A DNA stretch of 64,000 nucleotides from Streptomyces sp. RPA4-2 (GTDB lineage: Bacteria > Actinomycetota > Actinomycetes > Streptomycetales > Streptomycetaceae), in assembly GCF_012273515.2 (NCBI RefSeq), contig NZ_CP050975.2, forward strand, positions 8,618,001 to 8,682,000. The letters are read 5' to 3'. Below the pieces are notes generated by a model. The model saw only the letters and a program-made list of their open reading frames with translations, was not told the DNA's origin and searched no databases. Positions 1 to 9,495 of this stretch are shown here, piece by piece. Numbering within the stretch: the first letter of the stretch is position 1; each line of letters begins with the position of its first letter. Position numbers and translations under genes: made by a program.

Positions 1-544
1 GCGGGCTGAGGAAGACGAATCGGGCGTTGTTCGGCGGCCGTACCGGGTCGGCGTAGACGGGGGCAAACAGTGCGCGCCCGAGGCGGTTGGCGGCCAGGAT
101 GTCCCCGCGTCCGCCGAGGATGAACGCGGGTGTGCCGGCCATCGAGTCGAGGACGCGCTGCACTGCGGGCCGTACGCGCTGCTGGGCCGGGCGCCGGCGT
201 GTTGGACGGGTCGTCGCGGCGCCGCGCAGGAGGTCGAGCAGGTGGATTCGTTCGGCCTCGTCGAGCTGGAGTGCCTGGGCGATGCCTTCGATGACGCTCT
301 CGGAGACGCCGGTGGCGTTGCCGCGCTCCAGCCGGGTGTAGTACTCGCTGGAGATGCCCGCGAGGAGGGCGACCTCCTCGCGGCGCAGCCCGGTGACCCG
401 TCGGCGCTCTCCGCCGTACAGGGGCAGTCCGGCCTGTTCGGGGGTGACCCTGGCCCGGCGCGTGCCCAGGAATTCCCGGATCTCCGCACGGAAATCATCA
501 CGGATGTCGCGGTTGGTGCCTTGTGGGTCGTTTCTGCCTGCCAT
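1..544 (-). CDS. XRE-family regulator, MmyB-like (3' end outside window)
   Basis: Reading leftward from an ATG at 544, the frame stays open to the window edge (about 181 residues), so the C-terminus is missing. Residues 15-90 form a helix-turn-helix typical of the Streptomyces MmyB-like group; RRREEVALLAG-type and YYTRLERG motifs are visible (LRREEVALLAGISSEYYTRL). The part after about residue 105 (PAVQRVLDSMAGTPAFILGG, then DILAANRLGRALF) is the start of the MmyB-type ligand-binding PAS-like domain. It is divergent from the SDR gene at 788. In this family that layout usually means the regulator controls the neighbouring oxidoreductases, which is inference here. Family call is firm; ligand unknown. 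Confidence 0.9.
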   Translation of the reverse strand, partial: MAGRNDPQGTNRDIRDDFRAEIREFLGTRRARVTPEQAGLPLYGGERRRVTGLRREEVALLAGISSEYYTRLERGNATGVSESVIEGIAQALQLDEAERIHLLDLLRGAATTRPTRRRPAQQRVRPAVQRVLDSMAGTPAFILGGRGDILAANRLGRALFAPVYADPVRPPNNARFVFLSP

Positions 545-787
545 GCGTTTCACTCTACGAGTGCTCCGGCCGGGTTGGGGGTCCTTGTCAGTGACCCCCT
601 CAAGAGGGACTCCCACACGCGCGTGACAAGCGGTTCTGTTGGTGGTGCACCGCCCACGGCGGTGGGAACCGTCCGTCCGGACGGCGCTTGTGCCGCCGGT
701 CCCGGCCCCCTCTGCGGCGCTGTCGGCGCTGCATGCGCACCCCCGCACACAGCGGGTGCCGGATCACGGCGCCTGAAAGGACCCCCC

Positions 788-1633
788 ATGAGCAAGGTCA
801 TCTTCGTCACCGGTGCCGGACGCGGTCTGGGTACGGACATCGCCCGCGAGGCCCTCGCCGCAGGCAACAGGGTCGTCGCCACCGGCCGCCGCCCCGACGA
901 GGTCGAGAAGACACTCGGCGGGCCGCAGGACAACCTGCTGGTCACCGGGCTCGACGTCACCAGCATCGAGGATGCCGAGGCCGCCGCGCAGGCAGCTGTC
1001 GACCGCTTCGGCCGCATCGACGTCCTGATCAACAACGCCGGAAACCTCTTCACCGGCTACTTCGAGGAGATCTCGCCCGCGCAGATGCGCCGGCAGTTCG
1101 AGACCAACCTCTTCGGCCCGATGAACGTCACCCGCGCCGTCCTGCCCATCCTGCGCAAGCAGCGCGCCGGCCACATCATCACCATCACCTCCACCGCCGG
1201 ACTGGTCGGCATGGAGTTCACCTCCGCCTACGCCGCCTCCAAGTTCGCCGAAGAGGGCTGGATGGAGTCCCTGCGCTACGACGTCGAGCCCTACAACATC
1301 CACACCACCGTCGTGGAGCCCGGCTACTTCCGCACCGAACTCCTCGTGGACGGCTCCACCAACTGGCCCGAGCTGTCCATCGACGACTACGCCCCGCGCA
1401 CCGCCCCCCGGATCGAGGGCATGAAGAGCATGAACGGCAAGCAGCCCGGCGACCCCGCCAAGCTCGCCCGCGCCCTGCTCACCATCGTCGGCCAGGACAA
1501 ACCGCTGCCGCGCTTCGTCGCCGGTTCGGACGCCATCGAAGCCGCCGAGGCCAAGGCGAAGGAACTCCTCGCCCAGGCCGAGGCATCCCGCGAACTCGGC
1601 GACAGTCTGGCCTACGACGACGCCCACGCCTGA
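788..1633 (+). CDS. Short-chain dehydrogenase/reductase (SDR), 281 aa
   Basis: Classical SDR oxidoreductase, NAD(P)-dependent and cytosolic. The cofactor motif TGAGRGLG lies at residues 8-15, NNAG at 82-85, and the catalytic triad is Ser135, Tyr148 and Lys152 (YAASK). I chose the ATG at 788 because GAAAGGA sits just upstream and the protein then starts at the usual first beta-strand; a longer in-frame reading upstream has no SDR character. It is divergent from the XRE regulator and followed by an aldo/keto reductase and a flavodoxin-fold reductase, a set often controlled by one XRE regulator. The substrate cannot be read from the sequence. Confidence 0.93.
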   Translation: MSKVIFVTGAGRGLGTDIAREALAAGNRVVATGRRPDEVEKTLGGPQDNLLVTGLDVTSIEDAEAAAQAAVDRFGRIDVLINNAGNLFTGYFEEISPAQMRRQFETNLFGPMNVTRAVLPILRKQRAGHIITITSTAGLVGMEFTSAYAASKFAEEGWMESLRYDVEPYNIHTTVVEPGYFRTELLVDGSTNWPELSIDDYAPRTAPRIEGMKSMNGKQPGDPAKLARALLTIVGQDKPLPRFVAGSDAIEAAEAKAKELLAQAEASRELGDSLAYDDAHA

Positions 1634-1801
1634 GCACCATGCCCCGGCCGAGGCCGGCAGCCGCCCGGTGCACCTACGGCCCCTGATCTGCTACCCGGGC
1701 AACGGCGCCCGCGCCGGCGCCGCGCGGCCCACCAGTTGGTGGCGCACCCCCTGACCATGACCACCGACCGGCCTGACGGCCCTCACAACAAGGAGTACCT
1801 G

Positions 1802-2782
<981 letters not shown>

Positions 2783-2925
2783 CCACCAACACCGCCGCAC
2801 CCGGGCCGGCCCGCGCTCCCGGACTTCGCGAAGGACTGTCGTTCCGGCGAACTTCCTGCCCCGTCACACGGGAGCAATCTGCGCCCATTCACCCATTTCA
2901 CTGATCACGGAAAAGGTTTCTCATC

Positions 2926-3468
2926 ATGTCCAAGGTTCTCCTTGTCGTAGGTCACCCTGACCTGTCCCGGTCGAGGGCCAACGCGGCGCTCGTGGACGCC
3001 GTCCGCGATCTGGCTCATGTCACGGTGCACGATCTCTACGCCACCTACCCCGACTTCCAGATCGATGTCGCCGCTGAACAGGCACTGCTGGCCGAGCACG
3101 ATGTGATCGTCTTCCAGCACCCGGTGTTCTGGTACAACACCACCCCGCTGTTCAAGCACTGGCAGGACACGGTCTTCACCCTCGGCTGGGCCTTCACCAT
3201 CGACGGCTCGCCCTCGCAACTGGCCGGCAAGAAGGCCGTCGTCGCCGTCACCACCGGCGTCCCCGCCGACCACTACACCCCCGAAGGCGCCAACAAGGCC
3301 ACCATCGAGACCCTCCTCAACAACTGGGAGGCGACCCTGCGCCTGTGCCAGCTCGACTCTCAGCAGCCGATGTTCAAGGTGTACGGCACCGCCTTCGGCC
3401 TCTCCGACCAGGACCTGACCACCGCCGCCAAGCAGTACAACGAACTGCTCGTCTCCTTCGCCGCCTAA
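2926..3468 (+). CDS. Flavodoxin-fold NAD(P)H oxidoreductase, 180 aa
   Basis: Member of the NAD(P)H dehydrogenase (quinone)/KefF-MdaB-like flavodoxin-fold family. The N-terminal LVVGHPDLSRSRAN is the FMN phosphate-binding loop, and FQHPVFWYNTTPLFKHWQD is the signature of this family around residue 65-85. GWAF and the following Gly-rich loop match the dimer and flavin contact. It probably reduces quinones or reactive electrophiles in the cytosol, with FMN/FAD and NAD(P)H. Start ATG at 2926 follows AAAGGTTT. Third gene of the oxidoreductase cluster; immediately downstream lies a transposase remnant on the other strand. Confidence 0.92.
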   Translation: MSKVLLVVGHPDLSRSRANAALVDAVRDLAHVTVHDLYATYPDFQIDVAAEQALLAEHDVIVFQHPVFWYNTTPLFKHWQDTVFTLGWAFTIDGSPSQLAGKKAVVAVTTGVPADHYTPEGANKATIETLLNNWEATLRLCQLDSQQPMFKVYGTAFGLSDQDLTTAAKQYNELLVSFAA

Positions 3469-3534
3469 TGGGAGGTACGGAGTCGGGGAATGCTTGATTC
3501 CGTAGCCGCCAGCAGGTGAGCACTATTGCCGCCG

Positions 3535-3916
3535 GTTCGGCGGCGGCCTTCTCCAGGGCGGTGAGGAGGTCCTGGTCCAAGTGCATTCCGGCGGCGTCGT
3601 GATGGGCGCGCGCGGTGGTGGAGTCGATGCTGACCAGGGACAGGTCCACCTCGCCGCGCTTCGCGGCTTCCGTGATCAGGCCCTCCAGCAGGTCCTCGAA
3701 GACGCCCGCGTCACGCCACTGCCGGAAGCGGTTGTGCACAGTGGACCAGGCGCCGAACTCCTGGGGCATCTCCCGCCACTGGCCGGCGGTCTTGAACCGC
3801 CAGATCACGCCTTCGAACTGCTGCCGCAGCCGCGTGGGGTACGGGCCGTACTCGCCGATCGGCAAGTACGGCTCGATGAACTCCCACTCCTCATCCGTCA
3901 GTTGCACTCGCGTCAC
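3535..3916 (-). pseudogene. IS5-family transposase remnant (N-terminal half)
   Basis: From a GTG at 3916 the minus strand encodes VTRVQLTDEEWEFIEPYLP, the DUF4096-type N-terminus of IS5-family transposases. GVIWRFKTAGQWREMP and the first catalytic-region stretch VSIDSTTARAHHDAAG (the DDE aspartate is in SIDST) follow. Similarity stops near LEKAAAE at about 3540 and the frame then runs into unrelated sequence before a stop at 3374. The second half of the DDE domain is absent, so this is not functional. Confidence 0.85.
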
Positions 3917-4286
3917 ACAAGGAGATCTACCGCTCCAAGCCCTGCCGCGAGGACGAAACCCGCAGATTGATCGCGACTCGATACAGGCCCTAACGGCGGA
4001 CGTTGTCCCGGGCGAGCTGGCCAACATGTAGGAAGTTGGCTCGTGCCACCACGTCGCGCTCCTGCACCGCGTGGTCCGGGTGCCGGCCCTGGAGAGCGGC
4101 AGTGAGCTGTTCGCCGCCCAGGTCGCCTACGCCTGCCTCCACGCCAGCGGCACTCCGGTCAATGCCAGGAAGCGATCAGGCTGATCGACGATGTGGGAGG
4201 AGGACTCGGCCCGGCAACCCGCCCTGGAGCTGGCGCCTCGCTACGGGAATCGTGCTGTCAGCTGGTAGGGGCGGGGGCTCTCCCCT
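3917..4286. other. No recognisable gene (370 bp)
   Basis: Short open stretches occur on the plus strand, for example a reading that includes LFAAQVAYACLHASG and one ending PALELAPRYGNRAVSW. These look like gene tails, but I recognise no family and see no start with a ribosome site. It is most likely debris between two transposase remnants. Confidence 0.4.
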
Positions 4287-4625
4287 TCAGGCTGACGGTT
4301 TTTGCGGCCGGCGTGGGATCAGTTCGGTGGCGCCGCTCGTTGCCGGCCGAGCCAGGGTTGTCAGTGTCGCGTGGTCTGGAGACAGGGAGCAGGCCGGGTC
4401 GGTGCGGGTGGCGTCGCCGGTCAGGGCGAAGGCTTGGCACCGGCAGCCGCCGAAGTCCTGATCGCGCCGGTCGCACGTTCGACACGGGGAGGACATCCAG
4501 TCAGTGCCTCGGTAGAGGTTGAACGGCTTGGATTCCTCCCAGATCCAGCGCAGTGGGTGGTCTTTGACGTTGACCCGGTCAAGGCCGGGCAAGGTGGCAG
4601 CCGCTGGGCAGGGCAGGAGATCGGC
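4287..4625 (-). pseudogene. pqqE: pqqE remnant (C-terminal ~105 aa of PQQ biosynthesis radical SAM enzyme)
   Basis: The minus-strand reading contains [50 protein letters not shown] and [16 protein letters not shown]. This is the characteristic C-terminal SPASM-like cysteine cluster of PqqE, the enzyme that links Glu and Tyr in the PqqA peptide. The radical SAM N-terminal two-thirds (CxxxCxxC) is missing. Similarity begins where the opposite-strand IS1182-like transposase starts, so the gene was probably truncated by mobile DNA. No pqqA, B, C or D is visible. It cannot be a working PqqE. Confidence 0.82.
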
Positions 4626-5275
4626 AAGGTCCCCGGCGGGAAGGCCGGGGTCACCGCCCTGGCCGAGGCCTTCGGCCGGGACGGACAGAAGGTCCTGGCC
4701 GCCGCGTGGGCGGCCGACGCCCCGCCCAGGCTCCGGACGCTGACGCAGGTGGAGATCCTGCGCCGGGTCTGGGTGCACCACTATTACTGGGACGCCCGCG
4801 GGCGTCTGCGCTGGCGCGACGGCCACGCGCTGCCACCCGCGTCGTTGCGGTTCGATTCTCCGTACGACACCGATGCGCACTACTGCGTCAAACGAGACAC
4901 CGCCTGGTCCGGCTACCGCACCCATTTCACCGAAACGTGCACGTCAGAACTGCCAGAGGTGGTCGTGCACGTGGCCACCACGATCGCCCCGGTCCAGGAC
5001 GGCGAGCTCACCGCCCAGATCCACGGCGACCTCGCGGCGATGGACCTGACCCCGGCCGAGCACGCGGTCGACGCCGCCTACGTCAGCCCCACGCAGATCG
5101 AACGCGCCCAGCGGGTGCACGGCATCACCCTGCTCGGCCCGGTCGTGCCCGACCACAGTCACCAGGCCAAAAGCGGAGACGGGTTCGACAAGGCCGCCTT
5201 CACGATCGACTGGGACCACCGCCGGGCCACCTGCCCCCAGGGCAACCTCAGCCGCGAGTGGCGGAACCTTCCCTC
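4626..5275 (+). pseudogene. IS1182-like transposase remnant
   Basis: The frame contains [34 protein letters not shown], a catalytic-core region [20 protein letters not shown] followed by HFTETC, then HAVDAAYV (second Asp region) and CPQGNLS. This order is that of IS1182-type DDE transposases. The N-terminus is absent (the sequence begins at the pqqE junction) and the C-terminus beyond CPQG is replaced by unrelated sequence that reads on to a stop at 5441. Incomplete and not expected to be active. Confidence 0.85.
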
Positions 5276-5304
5276 TCAACACACCTCGGGAGTGGCGCGA
5301 GGGG

Positions 5305-5324
5305 CAGGGGACGAACGGCCCCTG
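5305..5324. promoter_or_regulatory. DosR/OsdR-like palindrome
   Basis: CAGGGGaCGAACGgCCCCTG: six-base arms CAGGGG/CCCCTG with a CGAACG core. It is of the same type as the boxes at 6254, 20920, 23540 and 27648. It lies about 240 bp upstream of the DoxX gene. Confidence 0.55.
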
Positions 5325-5437
5325 TCGCCGGAGCCGCAGGGACCGGTGAACTCTGTGGCCGGCGGCCGGTGCCTTGGTGAGGGCCTTCGACGCAGTGCCA
5401 CAAACCTGTTGTACGACGAGCCCAACGAGGCCGTCAG

Positions 5438-5457
5438 ATAGGGCCGTTCAGCCCTAT
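5438..5457. promoter_or_regulatory. Palindrome upstream of doxX-like gene
   Basis: ATAGGGCcgttcaGCCCTAT has perfect seven-base arms. It lies about 105 bp before the DoxX start and could be a DosR/OsdR-like operator. A nearby GGGACCGGTCTGCC (about 5481) is a weaker candidate. Confidence 0.5.
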
Positions 5458-5562
5458 GGGCACGGCCTTTCGGCATCCGGTGGGACCGGTCTGCCGCCAC
5501 CAGAGTGGTCGCTGTCGGGCACGGATCCGACACTCTCCGATTCCCCTGAAGGGATCACCACC

Positions 5563-6192
5563 ATGGCCATGCACGAGCACCCTCACCGGAGTCCGGGATT
5601 CCGTCTGTCATCGTTCCGCAGGGACCGGGCGGCGTCGACGTCTGAGTCCGTCGAATCGGCACGTAGCGACGCGGCCACCGCGCGGGCTTACGTCTTCGCT
5701 CCGCTCCGGCTGTTGACCGGGTTCGTCTTCCTGTGGGCCTTCCTCGATAAGACTTTCGGGTTCGGCTACGCCACTCCCTCCGGCAAGGGCTGGATCGACG
5801 GCGGTTCGCCGACCAAGGGCTTCCTCAGCGGCGTGGCCGCCGGACCGATGGAGTCCACCTTCCACTCCTGGGCCGGCGCCACCTGGGCGGACTGGCTGTT
5901 CATGGCCGGTCTGCTCGGCATCGGACTGGCCCTCGTCGGCGGCTTCGCGCTGCGGCTCGCGGCCGTCGCGGGCACGGCGATGATGGCTCTGATGTGGGTT
6001 GCCGAGTGGCCGCCCGCCAAGCACCTCTCCGACGGCTCGGCCAGCATGTCCAGCAACCCGTTCGCGGACTACCACCTCGTCTACGTCGTGGTCCTCATCG
6101 CTTTGGCGCTGGTAGCGGCCGGCGACACTCTGGGCGTCGGCAAGCTCTGGGCCAAGCTGCCTGTGGTCCGGAACAACGGCTGGTTGCGCTGA
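5563..6192 (+). CDS. DoxX-family membrane protein, 209 aa
   Basis: Integral membrane protein of the DoxX family (relatives include the DoxD subunit of thiosulfate:quinone oxidoreductase; the general role is poorly defined, possibly redox). About 40 polar N-terminal residues precede four hydrophobic segments: around 45-65 (APLRLLTGFVFLWAFLDKTF), 108-130, 133-155 and 172-192. FLDKTFG and the GxxG-rich first loop are typical. The ATG at 5563 has GAAGGGA upstream. It is the first gene of the stress island, behind two palindromes and before a universal stress protein, a common neighbour in Streptomyces. Confidence 0.85.
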   Translation: MAMHEHPHRSPGFRLSSFRRDRAASTSESVESARSDAATARAYVFAPLRLLTGFVFLWAFLDKTFGFGYATPSGKGWIDGGSPTKGFLSGVAAGPMESTFHSWAGATWADWLFMAGLLGIGLALVGGFALRLAAVAGTAMMALMWVAEWPPAKHLSDGSASMSSNPFADYHLVYVVVLIALALVAAGDTLGVGKLWAKLPVVRNNGWLR

Positions 6193-6253
6193 CCGTGGGA
6201 GGGGACGGTCTCCCCGACAAGGGGTCGTCCGCCCCCACCGAGCACGGGCCTTT

Positions 6254-6289
6254 GGGGCCGAACGGCCTCTTCCGGGGACCTGCGGCCCC
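6254..6289. promoter_or_regulatory. Two tandem DosR/OsdR-like boxes
   Basis: GGGGCCGAACGGCCTC (6254-6269) and GGGGACCTGCGGCCCC (6274-6289), 20 bp centre to centre, lie about 70-105 bp before the universal stress protein start. Tandem boxes two helical turns apart fit cooperative binding by a DevR-type dimer. That is inference from the DosR family. Confidence 0.65.
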
Positions 6290-6359
6290 TGCACCGCCAC
6301 CAACCACGACCCGACGCTGGAACCGGGATCACGCGATCCCGGTTCAAGAGGTGAACAGC

Positions 6360-7274
6360 ATGGCCCGCATTGTCACCGTAGGCTTCGACGGCTCGCCTGA
6401 GAGCCGTGCCGCCGCCGAATGGGCGGCTCGCGAGGCGCAGCTTCGTGAGCTGCCACTGAAGCTGGTGCACGTCTGGGAGCCGGTCTCGGAACCCATGGCC
6501 CTGGCTACTCTGCTCGGCCCTGGGACCCTCCAGCACTGGACCGAACGCATTCCGCGTGAGGCGGCCGCAGGTCTGCGGGCGGCCCACCCGGAGGTCGACC
6601 TGCACGTGGATCAGGTCACGGGCCGGCCCGTCGACCTGCTGATCGATGCCGCGAAGGACGCTGAGCTGCTGGTGCTCGGATCCCGCGGTCTGAGCGGGGT
6701 GGGCGGCTTCGCGGTCGGCTCCGTCGGGCTGGCTGTGGTGGCGCGCGCCGAGCGCCCCGTCGTCCTCGTTCGGGGCGAGGGGCGGGGCGCCGGCGAGCAC
6801 CCGACCGAGCCGTCGGGCGCCTCGGACACCGGATCCGACGCCCCGCCCCCCCGGCCTGTCGTGCTCGGGCTCGACACCGCGGGCCCCGACGACACCCTGA
6901 TCGGCTTCGCCTTCGAGGCCGCACACCTGCGCAACACTTCGCTGCGGGTCGTCCATGCCTGGAACGAGCCGCCCTACATCGCATACGGGATGCCTCCGGA
7001 CCTGGAGCTGAATGCTCAGCTCGGAGCGGAGGAAGCGGCGGCCGTGGCCGGAGTGCTTCGGCCGTGGCGGCAGAAGTTCCCGACGGTGGGCGTCGCCGAG
7101 GACTCCCTGTCCGGGAAGGCGGCCAACCATCTGGTGGACGCCTCACGCGAGGCGTCCCTGGTGGTTGTCGGCCGCCGGATCCGCCACTCCCCGCTCGGCG
7201 CGCACATCGGGCCGGTCACGCACGCGGTGCTGCACCACGCCACGGCCCCCGTCGCCGTGGTCCCACACGGCTGA
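6360..7274 (+). CDS. Universal stress protein, tandem USP domains, 304 aa
   Basis: Two UspA domains (about 1-140 and 160-304). Domain 1 starts IVTVGFDGSPESRAAAEWA and ends with the ATP-binding pattern LGSRGLSGVGGFAVGSVG; domain 2 carries VLGLDTAG and VGRRIRHSPLGAHIGPVTHA. The GxxGx9GS nucleotide motif is intact in the first domain. ATG at 6360 follows AAGAGG. Tandem USPs are hallmark members of actinobacterial hypoxia/dormancy regulons, and the two boxes immediately upstream support that here. Likely cytosolic; molecular function not defined. Confidence 0.93.
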   Translation: MARIVTVGFDGSPESRAAAEWAAREAQLRELPLKLVHVWEPVSEPMALATLLGPGTLQHWTERIPREAAAGLRAAHPEVDLHVDQVTGRPVDLLIDAAKDAELLVLGSRGLSGVGGFAVGSVGLAVVARAERPVVLVRGEGRGAGEHPTEPSGASDTGSDAPPPRPVVLGLDTAGPDDTLIGFAFEAAHLRNTSLRVVHAWNEPPYIAYGMPPDLELNAQLGAEEAAAVAGVLRPWRQKFPTVGVAEDSLSGKAANHLVDASREASLVVVGRRIRHSPLGAHIGPVTHAVLHHATAPVAVVPHG

Positions 7275-7326
7275 CCAGCCAGAACGACGATCACCTGACG
7301 CGAACGACCATCCGAGGAGAGAACCT

Positions 7327-8193
7327 GTGAAGGCAGCAGTCGTGCGAGCGTTTGGTGAGCCCCTGGTCATCGAGGAGCGTCCCGATCCCGAGCCGGGCCC
7401 CGGCCAGGTGCGCGTCCGGGTGGAGGCCTCCGGGCTCTGTCACACCGACATCCATGCCGCGCAGGGCGACTGGCCGGTGAAGCGAATCCGGCGTTCGTTC
7501 CCGGTCATGAGGGCGTGGGGCTGGTCGAGGCCCTCGGGGGACGGTGTCACTCACCTCGCCCCCGGCCAGCGCGTCGCGGTGCCCTGGCTCGGCTCCGCCT
7601 GCGGACGCTGCGAGCACTGCCTGTCCGGCTGGGAGACGCTCTGCGAGGAGCAGGTCAACACCGGGTACGGGTGCGACGGCGCATACGCCGAGAAAATGCT
7701 CGCCAGGGGCCGACTTCGCCCAGCCGGTGCCCGACGGGATCTCCCCGCTCGACGCGGCCCCGCTCACCTGCGCCGGCGGCACCACGTACAAGGCGCTCAA
7801 GGTCGTCGGAGTCGGGCCCGCCCAACTGGTTGCCATTTCGGGAGTTGGGGGACTGGGCCATCTGGCAGTGCAGTACGCGAAGATCGCGGGGGCGACGGTG
7901 GCGGCCATCGACGTCACCGACGAGAAGCTCGAACTCGCCTCGGAACTGGGCGCCGGCCTCGTCATCGACGCCCGCACCCACGACCCGGCCGAGGTGCTCA
8001 AGCGGTTCGGTGGCGCGCACGCCGCGATCGCGCTCGCGGTGGACGAGGCTGCGTTCTCCGCTGTGTACGGGGGACTGCGGCGCGGCGGGAAACTCGTGGT
8101 GGCCCTGCCGGCCCACGGCACGATCCAGGTCCCGATCTTCGACACCGTCCTGAACGGCACGTCGGTGATCGGCTCGGTCGTCGGTTCGCCGCA
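7327..8193 (+). pseudogene. Zn-dependent alcohol dehydrogenase (AdhP-like), frameshifted and 3'-truncated
   Basis: GTG start at 7327 after GAGGAGA. The first part is normal: KAAVVRAFGEPLVIEE, catalytic Cys/His in GLCHTDIHAAQGDWPVK, and structural zinc cysteines in CGRCEHCLSGWETLC. Three frame changes are visible: near 7485 (reading should continue toward PFVPGHEG), back in frame at an extra G near 7538, and out again at an extra G near 7709. A second frame then gives FAQPVPDGISPLDAAPLTCAG and the Rossmann motif GVGGLGHLAVQYAK up to SVIGSVVG. At about 8193 the gene is cut and joined to gap. Whether the indels are real or sequencing error, the 3' loss is real unless misassembled. Confidence 0.88.
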
Positions 8194-8750
8194 AGATCTC
8201 ACCCTGCACCACCAACTGCGTCGCGCCCATGGTCAAGGTGCTCCACGAGGCCTTCGGTATCGAGCGCGGCGTGATGACCACCATCCACGGATACACCGAC
8301 GACCAGTCCTTGCTGGACGGCCCGCACAAGGACCTGCGCCGGGCCCGGTCGGCGGCCCTGAGCATCATCCCGACCAGCACGGGAGCCGCCCGCGCCGTCG
8401 GGTTGGTGGTACCGGAACTGGCCGGTGCCCTGGACGGCATCGCGGTGCGCGTGCCCGTCGAGGACGGCTCGCTCACCGACCTCGCGGTGGTTCTGCGGAC
8501 GGCGGCGACGGCGGAGGAGATCAACACCGCTTTCGCCGAGGCATCGGAGGGACCTCTGAACGGCATCCTCCGTGTCTCGAAGGCACCGATCGTCTCGCGG
8601 GACGTCATCGGCGACCCCGCCTCCTGCGTCTTCGACCCGGCCCTGACCCAGGCCAACGGCTCCCTGGTGAAGGTCTTCGGCTGGTACGACAACGAGTGGG
8701 GCTACACCAACCGGCTCCTCGACCTCACCGCACTGGTGGCCGACGCCTGA
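8194..8750 (+). pseudogene. gap: Glyceraldehyde-3-phosphate dehydrogenase, C-terminal half only
   Basis: The sequence begins at the catalytic motif: CTTNC is encoded at 8205-8219, so the active-site Cys is the second residue kept of that motif. It then runs intact through VMTTIHGYTDDQ, DLRRARSAALSIIPTSTGAA and VKVFGWYDNEWGY to the normal C-terminus. The whole NAD-binding N-terminal domain (about 150 aa) is missing and the upstream sequence is the cut adh gene in another frame. An ATG at 8229 could start a 173-aa product without the catalytic Cys, which would be inactive. The stop overlaps the ATG of the HAD gene. Confidence 0.9.
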
Positions 8751-9493
8751 TGAGCGTGGAGCGGAGCGGCACTGCCCGCGTACCCCGTGCACTGCGGGGG
8801 ACGCGGGCCGTGGTCCTCGACACCGATGGGGTCATCACGGACTCCGCGCGGGTGCACGCCGCAGCGTGGAAGACGGCCTTCGACGGCTTTCTGAGCCCAC
8901 GCGGTGAGCGCCCCTTCGACCCACGCGATGAATATCTGCGCCACGTCGACGGGAAGTCGCGCCTCGACGGCGCCGCGGCCTTCCTCGAAGCCCGTGGCCT
9001 GCGGCCTTCCGAGGACGAGGTCAGGGCCGTCGCCGCACACAAGGAACTGCTGTTCACCGAGCAGCTGCGCGCCGGGAGCGTCGACGCCTACCCGGGCACG
9101 GTCCGACTGCTGCGATCCCTGCGGTCCGCCGGGATCCCGCTGGCCGCCGCCTCCGCCTCCCGCCACGCGGGCGAACTCCTCGAACACGCCGGAGTACGCG
9201 GTCTGTTCGACACCCTGGTGGACGGCGGGGAGGCCGCACGGCTGGGACTCCCCGGGAAGCCCGACCCCGCTCTCTTCCTGGAGGCGACCCGTCGCCTCGG
9301 GGTTCCCGCCGGACACGCCGCCGTCGTCGAGGACGCCCTCGCCGGCGTCGAGGCCGGGCGACGCGGCGGATTCGGTCTCGTCGTGGGCGTCGACCGCGCC
9401 CGCACCCCAGCCACCCGAACCGCCCTCCTGAAGCATGGTGCGGACCTGGTGGTCGAGGACCTCGCGGAGCTGCTCACACAGAAAGAGGACTGA
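8750..9493 (+). CDS. HAD-family beta-phosphoglucomutase-like hydrolase, 247 aa
   Basis: HAD superfamily, subfamily IA, of the beta-phosphoglucomutase type. Motif I is VVLDTDGVITDSA (nucleophile Asp and the Asp two residues on), the cap domain follows, motif II is AAASASR, motif III is GKPDP and motif IV is VVEDALAGVEAG. The ATG overlaps the TGA of the gap fragment (ATGA), and the stop is 2 bp before the GH65 gene, so the two are translationally linked. A phosphorylase plus beta-PGM pair converts a disaccharide to glucose plus glucose 6-phosphate. That pathway is well known for GH65 operons, and its use here is inferred. Confidence 0.92.
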   Translation: MSVERSGTARVPRALRGTRAVVLDTDGVITDSARVHAAAWKTAFDGFLSPRGERPFDPRDEYLRHVDGKSRLDGAAAFLEARGLRPSEDEVRAVAAHKELLFTEQLRAGSVDAYPGTVRLLRSLRSAGIPLAAASASRHAGELLEHAGVRGLFDTLVDGGEAARLGLPGKPDPALFLEATRRLGVPAGHAAVVEDALAGVEAGRRGGFGLVVGVDRARTPATRTALLKHGADLVVEDLAELLTQKED

Positions 9494-9495
9494 GG

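Noticed and set aside
242..787. N-terminal extension of the SDR
   Set aside because: No SDR similarity; antisense to the XRE regulator, and a good ribosome site precedes 788.
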